Origin: Natrialbaceae archaeon
GTDB taxonomy: Archaea; Halobacteriota; Halobacteria; Halobacteriales; Natrialbaceae
Assembly: GCA_003552885.1 (NCBI GenBank)
Contig: PUPA01000191.1
Span: forward strand, 1 to 5,057
DNA: 5,057 bases
Reading direction: 5' to 3'
Below are positions 1 to 4,773 of the stretch, piece by piece; within the stretch, counting starts at the first letter, position 1, and every line of letters starts with the position of its first letter. Made by a program: the position numbers and the translations under genes. Under the pieces are notes generated by a model. The model saw nothing but the letters and a program-made list of their open reading frames with translations. It was not told the DNA's origin and searched no databases.

Positions 1-35
1 ATATCACGCGGCTAGCTGTCACCTCGCCCGCCGCG

Positions 36-60
36 AGTAAATATGTGTATCCCAAATATC
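36..60 (-). promoter_or_regulatory. AT-rich island, possible divergent promoter
   Basis: This is the only AT-rich stretch in the first 240 bases. Read on the minus strand it contains CATATTTAC (about 37-45), which resembles a haloarchaeal TATA element, preceded by GGGATACA. If real, transcription would start near position 10-15 and run left out of the window, so the gene it would serve cannot be seen. The GTATCCC at 47-53 is the inverse of GGGATAC at 123-129, so the same short motif occurs in both orientations. This is weak evidence based on composition and motif only. Confidence 0.2.
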
Positions 61-123
61 GTGGGCTGGGAACCGGCCGCCGGTGGGCTGTCGTCTCCGC
101 CACTGAAGTGTCGTTTCGCCGTG

Positions 124-215
124 GGATACTGTTTCCGCCAGCCGGACGATGGCGACCGTTCCGGCGACCCTCGGTGACCGGGTGGCGGAACCTTCCTCCG
201 GGTTGGATACTGTTT
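124..215 (+). repeat. Direct repeat pair GGATACTGTTT upstream of the MFS gene
   Basis: The 11-base motif GGATACTGTTT occurs exactly at 124-134 and again at 205-215, 81 bp apart and both in the direction of the MFS gene. The second copy lies 26-36 bases before the ATG. That is where the TATA element of a leaderless transcript would sit, so ATACTGTTTT may be the core promoter, with the first copy a second promoter or regulator site. An 11-base exact match within 240 bases of GC-rich DNA, in a motif that is half A/T, is unlikely by chance. Its function is inferred only. Confidence 0.45.
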
Positions 216-240
216 TGCCTCCGGTCTCCGACGGTGGGTC

Positions 241-1506
241 ATGGCCGGCATCGATCGGTTCGGGAGCGAGACCGCGCTCGTGGTCGGGCTGGTGAGCGGC
301 TCGCACGTCGTCAACCACCTGTATCTGGTGTTGTTCCCGCCGATCCTCGCGACGCTCGCGGCCGACTTCGACGTCGGGCTGGCTGCGCTCGGGGTCGCGA
401 TGGGCCTCGGCGCGTTCGTCAACACGGTGTTGCAGCTCCCGTACGGCTACCTCTCGGACAACTACGACCGGACGCTGACCCTCGGGCTCTGTCTCGGGCT
501 GGGGGCGCTCGGGGCGGCGATCCTCGCGGTCGCCCCGACGTTCGAGTGGCTGCTTTTCGGTCAGGTCGTCCTCGGTGCCGGCGTCGCCGGCCACCACCCG
601 GCACACTTCCCGCTGCTGTCGGACGCGACCCCCGAGGGGCTCCGGGGACGGGCTTACAGCGTCCACGGACTCGCCGGCAACCTCGGGTTCGCCGCGCCGC
701 CGGTCGTCATCCTCGGGGTCACCGCCCTGCCGGGAACGACGTGGCGCCACGCGTTCGCGCTGATCGCCGCCGTCGGGGGCGTCTACGGCGTCCTCGCCTG
801 CGGACTGCTCCGGTATCGCGTGAGCGACGCGATCACCCGCCCGAACCCCTCCGAGCGGACGACGACGGGTTCGAGACTCGATCGGGCACGGACGGAGCTT
901 CGGGCGCTCCTGGGAGCGCCCCCGATCCTCGGGCTCGCCGTCGTCGCGATGCTCGCCTCGATGGCGTTCTGGGGGGTGACCTCCTACGTCGTGGTTCTGC
1001 TCGAGGACGTCTACGGCGTCGACGCGACGGTCGCCGGCCTGACGCTGACGGCGATGTTCGTCGTCGGCGCGGGGCTGATCCTCGTCGGCGGGGCGCTCGT
1101 CGACCGGTTCCGGTCGGGGCCCGTGCTGGCCGGCGCCTATGCCCTCGTCGGCCTCGCGGTGGCACTGCTCGCACTCGGGGCCGTTTCGCCACTGGTCGCA
1201 GTCGGCGTGGCGGTGCTCGCGGGCAGCCTCGGCAGCCTCGGACTCCCCGCCCGCGACAAGCTGGCCGACGTGCTCTCGAGCCGGGGCGATCTCGGGCGGA
1301 ACTTCGCGATCGTCACGATCGGGATCATGGCCGGTAACACCGTCGCGCCGCCGCTTTTCGGCGTGTCGATCGAGACCGCCGGCTACCGGGGGACGTTCGC
1401 GGCGATCGCCTGCTTCGCGATCCTCGCCGCCCTCGCCACGCTGGCCGTCGTCGCTCGCTACCGCGAGGAGACAGGGGTGGCGTCCACGGCGAGCCCCGGG
1501 GACTGA
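241..1506 (+). CDS. MFS transporter, Fsr-like multidrug efflux type
   Basis: This is a 421-residue inner-membrane protein of the major facilitator superfamily, a likely proton-coupled exporter of small molecules. About twelve hydrophobic segments are visible, roughly 11-38, 46-66, 78-98, 102-125, 142-163, 168-190, 227-250, 264-285, 295-315, 316-337, 354-376 and 382-405. The polar loop at 191-225 separates the two six-helix halves. An MFS motif A-like loop, GYLSDNYDRT (69-78), follows helix 2, and a weaker second-half counterpart, GGALVDRFRSG, lies at 283-293. The segment GHHPAHFPLLSD (117-128), followed by SVHGLAGNLGFAAPP, resembles the helix 4-5 region of fosmidomycin-resistance (Fsr) type permeases; the substrate cannot be deduced from this. 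The ATG at 241 places helix 1 about ten residues in, as expected. No Shine-Dalgarno sequence is seen, so the mRNA may be leaderless. The gene is separated from the next by 123 bases and is probably its own unit. Confidence 0.92.
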   Translation: MAGIDRFGSETALVVGLVSGSHVVNHLYLVLFPPILATLAADFDVGLAALGVAMGLGAFVNTVLQLPYGYLSDNYDRTLTLGLCLGLGALGAAILAVAPTFEWLLFGQVVLGAGVAGHHPAHFPLLSDATPEGLRGRAYSVHGLAGNLGFAAPPVVILGVTALPGTTWRHAFALIAAVGGVYGVLACGLLRYRVSDAITRPNPSERTTTGSRLDRARTELRALLGAPPILGLAVVAMLASMAFWGVTSYVVVLLEDVYGVDATVAGLTLTAMFVVGAGLILVGGALVDRFRSGPVLAGAYALVGLAVALLALGAVSPLVAVGVAVLAGSLGSLGLPARDKLADVLSSRGDLGRNFAIVTIGIMAGNTVAPPLFGVSIETAGYRGTFAAIACFAILAALATLAVVARYREETGVASTASPGD

Positions 1507-1510
1507 CGAC

Positions 1511-1566
1511 GGTCGGACTCGCGTCGTCCCAGCGCGTCGACTTCCCTGCGGTCCGACCACGGGAAG
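1511..1566. repeat. Inverted repeats just after the MFS gene
   Basis: GGTCGGAC at 1511-1518 is the exact reverse complement of GTCCGACC at 1551-1558. A second, overlapping pair is CTTCCC at 1541-1546 with GGGAAG at 1561-1566. The first pair begins five bases after the MFS stop codon and could fold in the 3' end of that transcript. No T-rich tract follows, so I do not call it a terminator. It could equally be an operator for the next gene or chance in GC-rich DNA. Confidence 0.3.
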
Positions 1567-1587
1567 TGATAACCGACGATGGCGGGG

Positions 1588-1604
1588 TCGAACCACAACC
1601 CCTA
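1588..1604 (+). promoter_or_regulatory. Weak candidate promoter of the 6-phosphogluconate dehydrogenase gene
   Basis: The segment GTCGAACCACAACCCCTAC ends about 26 bases before the chosen ATG at 1630. This is the spacing of a BRE/TATA element for a leaderless transcript, but the match to a haloarchaeal TATA box is poor. An alternative is GTGATAACC at 1567-1575, which would give a leader of about 30 bases. There is no Shine-Dalgarno motif before the ATG. Position is the main argument. Confidence 0.2.
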
Positions 1605-1629
1605 CCACGGCCGCGGGCGAGTTCCGAGC

Positions 1630-2562
1630 ATGAAACTCGGTCTGATCGGACTCGGGCGGATGGGACGGATCGTCAACGGGCGGCTGCTCGCAGCCGGCCA
1701 CGACGTCGTGGCTTTCGACCTCGAGGCGTCGGCGGTCGCCGCGGCCGCCGACGAGGGCGCCGAGCCCGCCGACTCCGTCGCCGACCTCGCCGAACGGCTG
1801 GGCGACCGGAAGGCCATCTGGCTCATGGTCCCCGCCGGCGAGCCCGTCGACGCGGCCATCGAGAGCCTCGAGCCGGCACTCGACGGCGAAGACGTCGTCG
1901 TCGACGGCGGCAACTCCCACTTCCGGGACTCCATCCGGCGGGCGGAGTCGACCCCGGCCGCCTACCTCGACTGTGGCACCTCCGGGGGGCCGGCCGGCGC
2001 CGAGCTCGGCTTCTCGCTGATGATCGGCGGCCCCGAGGCCGCATACGAGCGCCTCGAGCCGGCGTTCGACGCCGTCGCGACCGGCCCGGACGGCCACGCC
2101 CACCTCGGCCCCTCCGGAGCCGGCCACTACGTGAAGATGGTCCACAACGGCGTCGAGTACGCGCTCATGCAGGCCTACGGCGAGGGGTTCGAGCTGCTCG
2201 CGGAGGGACGGTACGACCTCGATCTGGAGGCCGTCGCCTCGGTGTGGAACGAGGGAGCGGTGATCCGGTCGTGGCTGCTCGAGCTCTGTGAGGAGGCGTT
2301 CCACGAGGAGGGCTCCGACCTGGGGGACGTCGCCGACCGGATCGAGGGCGGTTCGACCGGCACCTGGACCGTCCAGGAGGGGCTCGAACGGGAAGTTCCC
2401 CTCCCGCTCATCTACACTGCCCTGGCCGAACGGTTCGGCTCGCGGGCCGACGACCGGTTCTCCAGGCGGCTCGCCAGCCGCCTCAGGTACGGGTTCGGCC
2501 GCCACGAGGTCCCGCGTCGGGAGCCTGCGGATTCGGGGACACCGCGGCGATCACAACGTTGA
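1630..2562 (+). CDS. gnd: 6-phosphogluconate dehydrogenase, decarboxylating, short form
   Basis: This cytosolic enzyme (310 residues) oxidises and decarboxylates 6-phosphogluconate to ribulose 5-phosphate, the last oxidative step of the pentose phosphate pathway. The N-terminal Rossmann fold has GLGRMG at 7-12. Substrate-binding segments are VDGGNS (91-96) and TSGG (117-120). The signature KMVHNGVEY (169-177) supplies the catalytic Lys169 and Glu176, together with His172, Asn173 and Tyr177. Near the C terminus, RYGFGRH (286-292) matches the Arg/His pair that binds the substrate phosphate in the classical enzyme. At about 300 residues it belongs to the short class and lacks the extra helical half of the roughly 470-residue enzymes. 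The second beta strand ends in Asp30-Leu31-Glu32 where NADP enzymes carry Asn-Arg-Ser/Thr, so NAD preference is inferred. The start at 1630 puts the glycine-rich loop at residue 7; an upstream in-frame ATG at 1579 would add 17 residues unlike the family. About a dozen residues at the C terminus (after RHEVPRRE) look like an extension. The MATE gene begins 27 bases downstream. Confidence 0.95.
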   Translation: MKLGLIGLGRMGRIVNGRLLAAGHDVVAFDLEASAVAAAADEGAEPADSVADLAERLGDRKAIWLMVPAGEPVDAAIESLEPALDGEDVVVDGGNSHFRDSIRRAESTPAAYLDCGTSGGPAGAELGFSLMIGGPEAAYERLEPAFDAVATGPDGHAHLGPSGAGHYVKMVHNGVEYALMQAYGEGFELLAEGRYDLDLEAVASVWNEGAVIRSWLLELCEEAFHEEGSDLGDVADRIEGGSTGTWTVQEGLEREVPLPLIYTALAERFGSRADDRFSRRLASRLRYGFGRHEVPRREPADSGTPRRSQR

Positions 2563-2589
2563 TCCCCACGCGTTTCGAACCGAAACTCG

Positions 2590-4236
2590 GTGAGTGACGG
2601 TCCCCGCCGTCCCGACGACCGTAGCGACGACTCCCGGGACGATACCGAGGTCAACACGGCCGGCAGCGACGACTCCCGGGACGACGGTGGCGACTCCCGG
2701 GATGCCGGCGGCGCTCGAGCCGACACCCCTCCGGAGGACGCCGGGGGGGAGCCCCGGTCGTCGATCACCGAGGGAGGCCTCGTGGTCCCGCTGGTCCAGC
2801 TGGCCTGGCCTATCGTCGTCATCCAGCTGTTGCAGGTGACCTACAACGTCGTCGACACCATCTATCTCGGGCGGCTCTCCGCGGAGGCCGTCGGCGCGCT
2901 GAGTCTCGCGTTCCCGCTCGTGTTCTTGCTCATCGCCGTCGCCGGCGGCTTCACCGCTGCCGGGGCGATCCTGGTCGCCCAGTACACGGGCGCCAGGGGT
3001 GACCGCTCGGCGGGGCTGGTCGCCGGACAGACGATGACCGTCGTCGCCGCCCTCTCGGTAGTCATCGGCGTCGTCGGCTACTTCTACACCCGACCCGCGC
3101 TCGAGTTGCTGCCGAGCGATCCGGACACCGCGGCGACGGTCGTCCCGCTGGCGGCCGACTACATGGAGATCATCTTCCTCGGGATCCCGCTCATGTTCGG
3201 CTTTTTCGTCTTCTCCGCGCTGATGCGCGGCCACGGGGACACCCGCACGCCGATGTTCGTGATGATCGTCTCCGTGGCCATCAACGTCCTCCTCGATCCG
3301 ATCTTCATCTTCGGGTTCGAGGGGAACCCGGTTTTCGGCTGGCTCGACGCGATCTCCGCCGTCGACGTCCGCGGGTTCGAGGCGGCGATGTTCGCGGCGA
3401 CCGGCTTTGCCGGCTGGGGGATCGAGGGCGCGGCGCTCGCGACGATCGTCGCCCGCGGCGTCGGAACCGTCGCCGGCCTCTACTTGCTGTTCGGGACCGA
3501 CGTCGGCCCGCGGACGCGTCTCACACACCTCCGGCCCAGGCCGGCGTTCATCGCCGACGTCTTCCGGCTCGGGCTCCCCGCGAGCGTCGAACAGACCGCG
3601 AGCGCGCTGGCGATGATCACGCTGACCGCGATGGTCGTCACCTTCTCGCCGCCGGTAGTCGCCGCCTACGGCCTCGGCAACCGGCTCATCTCGCTCGTGT
3701 TCCTCCCCGCGATGGGGTTGGGTCGGGCGATCGACACGATGGTCGGCCAGAACCTCGGCGCGGGGCGAAGCGACCGCGCCGAACGGGCCGTTCGACTCGC
3801 GGCCTCGACCGGCGCCGGCGTCATGCTGATCGTCGCCGTCGTCGCGGCGACGTTCACGGAGCCCATCGTCGCCGTCTTCCTCGGCGACGTCCCCGACGCT
3901 CCCGAGACGATCGCCTACGGCGTCGAGTACGTGCGAATTCGGTCGGTGGAGTTCGCGTTCATCGGCGTCAGCCAGGTGATCCTCGGGGCGTTCCGGGGCG
4001 CCGGAAACACCGCCATCGCGATGACGATCTCGATTCTGACCCTCTGGATCGGTCGCGTCGCGAGCGTCTCCGTCCTCGTGTTCGTCCTCGACTGGGGGGC
4101 GACCGGCGTCTGGGTCGGGATGGCCGTCGGGAACGTCCTCGGGGCGGTAATCGGGGTCGCCTGGTTCTGGCGTGGCACCTGGAAGGAGCGATACATCGAC
4201 GAACCCGAGCCGGCCGTGGGCCTCGGCGACGACTGA
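2590..4236 (+). CDS. MATE family efflux transporter (NorM/DinF-like)
   Basis: This 548-residue membrane protein belongs to the multidrug and toxic compound extrusion family and exports drugs or cationic compounds in exchange for Na+ or H+. After a hydrophilic tail of about 60 residues, twelve helices begin near residue 65. The two halves carry matching motifs: LMRGHGDTRTPM (211-222) and AFRGAGNTAIAM (467-478). Other family landmarks are VDTIYLGRLS (88-97), INVLLDPIFIFG (231-242) and GQNLGAGRSDRAERA (386-400). Asp89 and Asp236 lie where the two key N-lobe acidic residues of the archaeal MATE from Pyrococcus furiosus are expected, by my reading of the alignment. The start is GTG; the next in-frame candidates would cut into helix 1, so the long start is preferred. 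Residues 1-60 are rich in Asp, Ser, Arg and Gly with an internal repeat and are longer than most family tails. It begins 27 bases after the dehydrogenase gene with no Shine-Dalgarno sequence or strong promoter between, so co-transcription is possible. Confidence 0.95.
   Translation: MSDGPRRPDDRSDDSRDDTEVNTAGSDDSRDDGGDSRDAGGARADTPPEDAGGEPRSSITEGGLVVPLVQLAWPIVVIQLLQVTYNVVDTIYLGRLSAEAVGALSLAFPLVFLLIAVAGGFTAAGAILVAQYTGARGDRSAGLVAGQTMTVVAALSVVIGVVGYFYTRPALELLPSDPDTAATVVPLAADYMEIIFLGIPLMFGFFVFSALMRGHGDTRTPMFVMIVSVAINVLLDPIFIFGFEGNPVFGWLDAISAVDVRGFEAAMFAATGFAGWGIEGAALATIVARGVGTVAGLYLLFGTDVGPRTRLTHLRPRPAFIADVFRLGLPASVEQTASALAMITLTAMVVTFSPPVVAAYGLGNRLISLVFLPAMGLGRAIDTMVGQNLGAGRSDRAERAVRLAASTGAGVMLIVAVVAATFTEPIVAVFLGDVPDAPETIAYGVEYVRIRSVEFAFIGVSQVILGAFRGAGNTAIAMTISILTLWIGRVASVSVLVFVLDWGATGVWVGMAVGNVLGAVIGVAWFWRGTWKERYIDEPEPAVGLGDD
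2623..2702 (+). repeat. In-frame tandem repeat in the MATE N-terminal tail
   Basis: A 20-base unit at 2623-2642 is repeated exactly at 2665-2684. Its 12-base core CGACTCCCGGGA recurs a third time at 2691-2702. The cores start at 2628, 2670 and 2691, which is 42 and then 21 bases apart, so the reading frame is kept. At the protein level this gives SDDSRDD at 12-18 and 26-32, then GDSRDAG at 34-40. The tail has no hydrophobic segment and should be a disordered, cytosolic extension. Copy number probably varies between strains by slippage. Confidence 0.8.
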
Positions 4237-4240
4237 CTCA

Positions 4241-4251
4241 GAAGCGTTATA
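4241..4251 (+). promoter_or_regulatory. Promoter of the tRNA-Arg gene
   Basis: The element GAAGCGTTATA has a purine-rich BRE-like part (4241-4246) followed by a TATA box TTATA (4247-4251). The box centre lies about 29 bases before the mature tRNA 5' end at 4278, as expected for an archaeal tRNA promoter with a very short 5' leader. It sits in the 41-base gap after the MATE stop codon, so the tRNA has its own promoter. Confidence 0.6.
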
Positions 4252-4277
4252 GGGGAGCGGACTCTCCCTGGAGCCGA

Positions 4278-4350
4278 GGGCGCGTAGCTCAGTGGACAGA
4301 GTCCTTGGTTCCGGACCAAGATGTCGCGGGTTCAAATCCCGTCGCGCCCG
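4278..4350 (+). tRNA. tRNA-Arg (anticodon CCG)
   Basis: The 73-base sequence folds into a full cloverleaf. The acceptor stem pairs GGGCGCG (4278-4284) with CGCGCCC (4343-4349), and G4350 is the discriminator. The D-stem pairs GCTC (4287-4290) with GAGT (4299-4302), including one G-U pair. The anticodon stem pairs CTTGG (4304-4308) with CCAAG (4316-4320), enclosing the loop TTCCGGA, which places CCG at 4311-4313 to read CGG arginine codons. The variable region is five bases (4321-4325). The T-stem pairs GCGGG with CCCGT around the loop TTCAAAT (4331-4337). No intron is present, and CCA is not encoded, so it must be added after transcription. CGG codons are frequent in the neighbouring genes. 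Confidence 0.97.
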
Positions 4351-4363
4351 TTCTGCCGCGAGC
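4329..4363 (+). repeat. Direct repeat copy 1 (tRNA 3' end; attL/attB-like)
   Basis: This 35-bp segment covers the last 22 bases of tRNA-Arg (part of the T-stem, T-loop, 3' acceptor strand and discriminator) plus 13 bases downstream. It is identical to 4448-4482. A duplicated tRNA 3' end is the usual mark left by tyrosine-recombinase elements that integrate into tRNA genes and rebuild the tRNA. The identity is seen directly; the att-site role is inferred. Confidence 0.6.
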
Positions 4364-4400
4364 AAGGTCGCGAGCGGCAGCGACCCAAACGGGATTCGAA
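4331..4400. repeat. Imperfect inverted repeat spanning the tRNA T-arm and its flank
   Basis: TTCAAATCCCGT at 4331-4342 matches the reverse complement of ACGGGATTCGAA at 4389-4400 in 11 of 12 positions. Further in, CTGCCGC (4353-4359) pairs exactly with GCGGCAG (4374-4380). The two paired blocks are separated by unpaired stretches of 10 and 8 bases, and the central loop is 14 bases. In a tRNA precursor reaching past 4400, the outer arm would compete with the T-arm of the tRNA. It may also be an arm-binding or core site for a recombinase. Confidence 0.5.
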
Positions 4401-4405
4401 GAAGA

Positions 4406-4443
4406 GAAGACGCAACGCCGAGCGCAGCGAGGTGACCGTCTTC
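4406..4443. repeat. Small hairpin between the two tRNA-end copies
   Basis: GAAGACG at 4406-4412 is the exact reverse complement of CGTCTTC at 4437-4443, with a 24-base loop containing GAGCGCAGCGAGG. The stem ends just before the second copy of the tRNA 3' end. The short GAGCGNAGCGAG-type string is common in haloarchaeal intergenic DNA, so it may have no specific role. Confidence 0.35.
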
Positions 4444-4447
4444 GCGT

Positions 4448-4482
4448 GGTTCAAATCCCGTCGCGCCCGTTCTGCCGCGAGC
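4448..4482 (+). repeat. Direct repeat copy 2 (duplicated tRNA-Arg 3' end; attR-like)
   Basis: This is an exact 35-bp copy of 4329-4363, offset by 119 bp. Allowing one inserted T at 4447, the match extends five more bases to the left (TCGCG at 4324-4328 and 4442-4446). The rest of the tRNA (acceptor 5' strand, D-arm, anticodon arm) is absent, so this is a 3' fragment and not a second tRNA gene. Only 84 bp separate the copies, too little for an integrase or cargo. It could be a remnant of an excised or decayed integration, or a local duplication. Confidence 0.6.
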
Positions 4483-4509
4483 GACGCCGTCTCCCTTCCC
4501 GGTCGTCGA

Positions 4510-4557
4510 ACCGGCCGCGTCGTTGAGTCGGGGATCGTCTCCTCTCAACGACCCGGT
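4510..4557. repeat. Long composite hairpin
   Basis: The core is a perfect 9-bp pair, GTCGTTGAG (4519-4527) with CTCAACGAC (4544-4552). Inside, GGGGA (4530-4534) pairs with TCTCC (4538-4542) allowing one G-U. Outside, ACCGG (4510-4514) pairs with CCGGT (4553-4557) across a 4-base bulge. This gives 19 paired positions in 48 bases, the strongest structure in the gap. It could be part of a structured RNA, a processing site after the tRNA, or a protein-binding palindrome; nothing in the sequence decides between these. Confidence 0.5.
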
Positions 4558-4578
4558 GATACATCACCCCCAGTGGGG

Positions 4579-4646
4579 CGCTCGGGGAGTAGCACCCGCG
4601 AACGAGGGACGAAGTGACGGGTGAGCGGCTTTTTATCCAGCTTTTT
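4579..4646 (+). terminator. Hairpin followed by two GCTTTTT tracts, terminator-like
   Basis: CACCCG (4593-4598) pairs exactly with CGGGTG (4618-4623), and CGCT (4579-4582) can extend the stem with AGCG (4624-4627) across a bulge. GCTTTTT follows at 4628-4634 and again at 4640-4646, twelve bases apart. Archaeal termination depends mainly on T-rich stretches in the non-template strand, so this is the best terminator candidate for anything transcribed rightward from the tRNA. The ATCC after the first tract also makes TTTTTATCC a possible, weaker TATA-like element. The direction and role are inferred. Confidence 0.4.
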
Positions 4647-4734
4647 CCAAGCGGTTCGACCGACCGATCGTCGTGTCCCGGTCGTCCCTCTCAGCGCCAG
4701 CCGTCCGAGCCGGCGCCACCGCCTGAAATCGAGG

Positions 4735-4750
4735 GAACGACACTATTACC
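4735..4750 (+). promoter_or_regulatory. Promoter of the amidase gene (leaderless)
   Basis: A BRE-like GAACGAC (4735-4741) is followed by the TATA-like CTATTAC (4743-4749) in otherwise GC-rich DNA. The TATA centre is 28 bases before the ATG at 4774, so transcription should start at or a few bases before the start codon. That fits the absence of a Shine-Dalgarno sequence and supports this start. Confidence 0.5.
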
Positions 4751-4773
4751 CGAGGGCTCCGCCTCGTGGATGG

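Larger units (their letters stand above)
1..240. other. Upstream non-coding region of the MFS gene
   Basis: I find no supportable gene here. The open frames crossing it on both strands are continuations of GC-driven shadow frames that run antisense or out of frame through the MFS gene. The region holds an AT-rich island at about 36-60. It also holds two exact copies of GGATACTGTTT (124-134 and 205-215), and two related segments, TGTCGTCTCCGCC at 89-101 and TGTCGTTTCGCC at 109-120, spaced 20 bp apart. This looks like a regulatory intergenic region. A frame ending in TAA at 38-40 could be the last dozen codons of a gene entering from the left, but so short a fragment cannot be tested. Confidence 0.6.
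4351..4773. other. Gene-free, repeat- and hairpin-rich region between tRNA-Arg and the amidase gene
   Basis: These 423 bases contain no credible protein gene; open frames crossing them on either strand run through the tRNA and are not conserved-looking. In order the region holds a near-inverted copy of the tRNA T-arm (4389-4400), a small hairpin (4406-4443), a 35-bp duplicate of the tRNA 3' end (4448-4482), a long hairpin (4510-4557), a short palindrome GGTGATACATCACC (4555-4568), and a hairpin with two T5 tracts (4579-4646). Between 4647 and 4734 I see nothing definite. The amidase promoter follows at about 4735. Confidence 0.7.

Noticed and set aside
2..40. Possible C-terminal end of a gene entering from the left (stop TAA at 38-40)
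   Set aside because: Only twelve codons are visible, and the peptide includes Cys and two His in an arrangement not recognisable as any family, so it cannot be supported.
45..1337. 430-codon + strand frame overlapping the MFS gene
   Set aside because: It is an out-of-frame, Arg-rich translation, while the MFS frame shows twelve hydrophobic helices and family motifs.
1579..1629. Upstream ATG for the dehydrogenase
   Set aside because: It would add 17 residues before the Rossmann strand, which in this family starts almost directly at the N terminus. The ATG at 1630 gives the standard MKLGLIGLGRMG beginning.
19..2505. Very long open frame on the minus strand (828 codons) antisense to the MFS and dehydrogenase genes
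   Set aside because: The translation is dominated by Arg, Gly, Pro, Asp and Glu with no recognisable domain. Long antisense frames are expected where GC-rich codon usage removes stop codons, and the + strand genes are clear family members.
4278..4482. A second tRNA gene or a CRISPR-like array
   Set aside because: The second copy holds only the 3' end of the tRNA, with no D-arm or anticodon arm. There are only two direct copies and no regular spacer pattern, so neither interpretation holds.
2551..4548. Long minus-strand open frame (665 codons) antisense to the MATE gene and tRNA
   Set aside because: It is a shadow of the MATE gene, and its N-terminal part reads through the reverse complement of the tRNA and its duplicate, giving the familiar spurious tRNA-derived peptide. 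No domain is recognisable.
4305..4617. Overlapping small + strand frames starting inside tRNA-Arg
   Set aside because: They begin with peptides such as MVPDQDVAGSNPVAP and MSRVQIPSRP, which are well-known false translations of tRNA 3' halves. The rest is low-complexity and basic, unlike the acidic proteins around it.
4673..4726. 17-codon GTG frame downstream of the T-rich tract
   Set aside because: It is too short, has no ribosome-binding site and lacks a clearly placed promoter; such frames arise by chance.
4351..4773. Known large structured RNAs (RNase P RNA, 7S RNA) or C/D box RNA
   Set aside because: I could not find the conserved core motifs of RNase P or SRP RNA, and no properly spaced C and D boxes are present.
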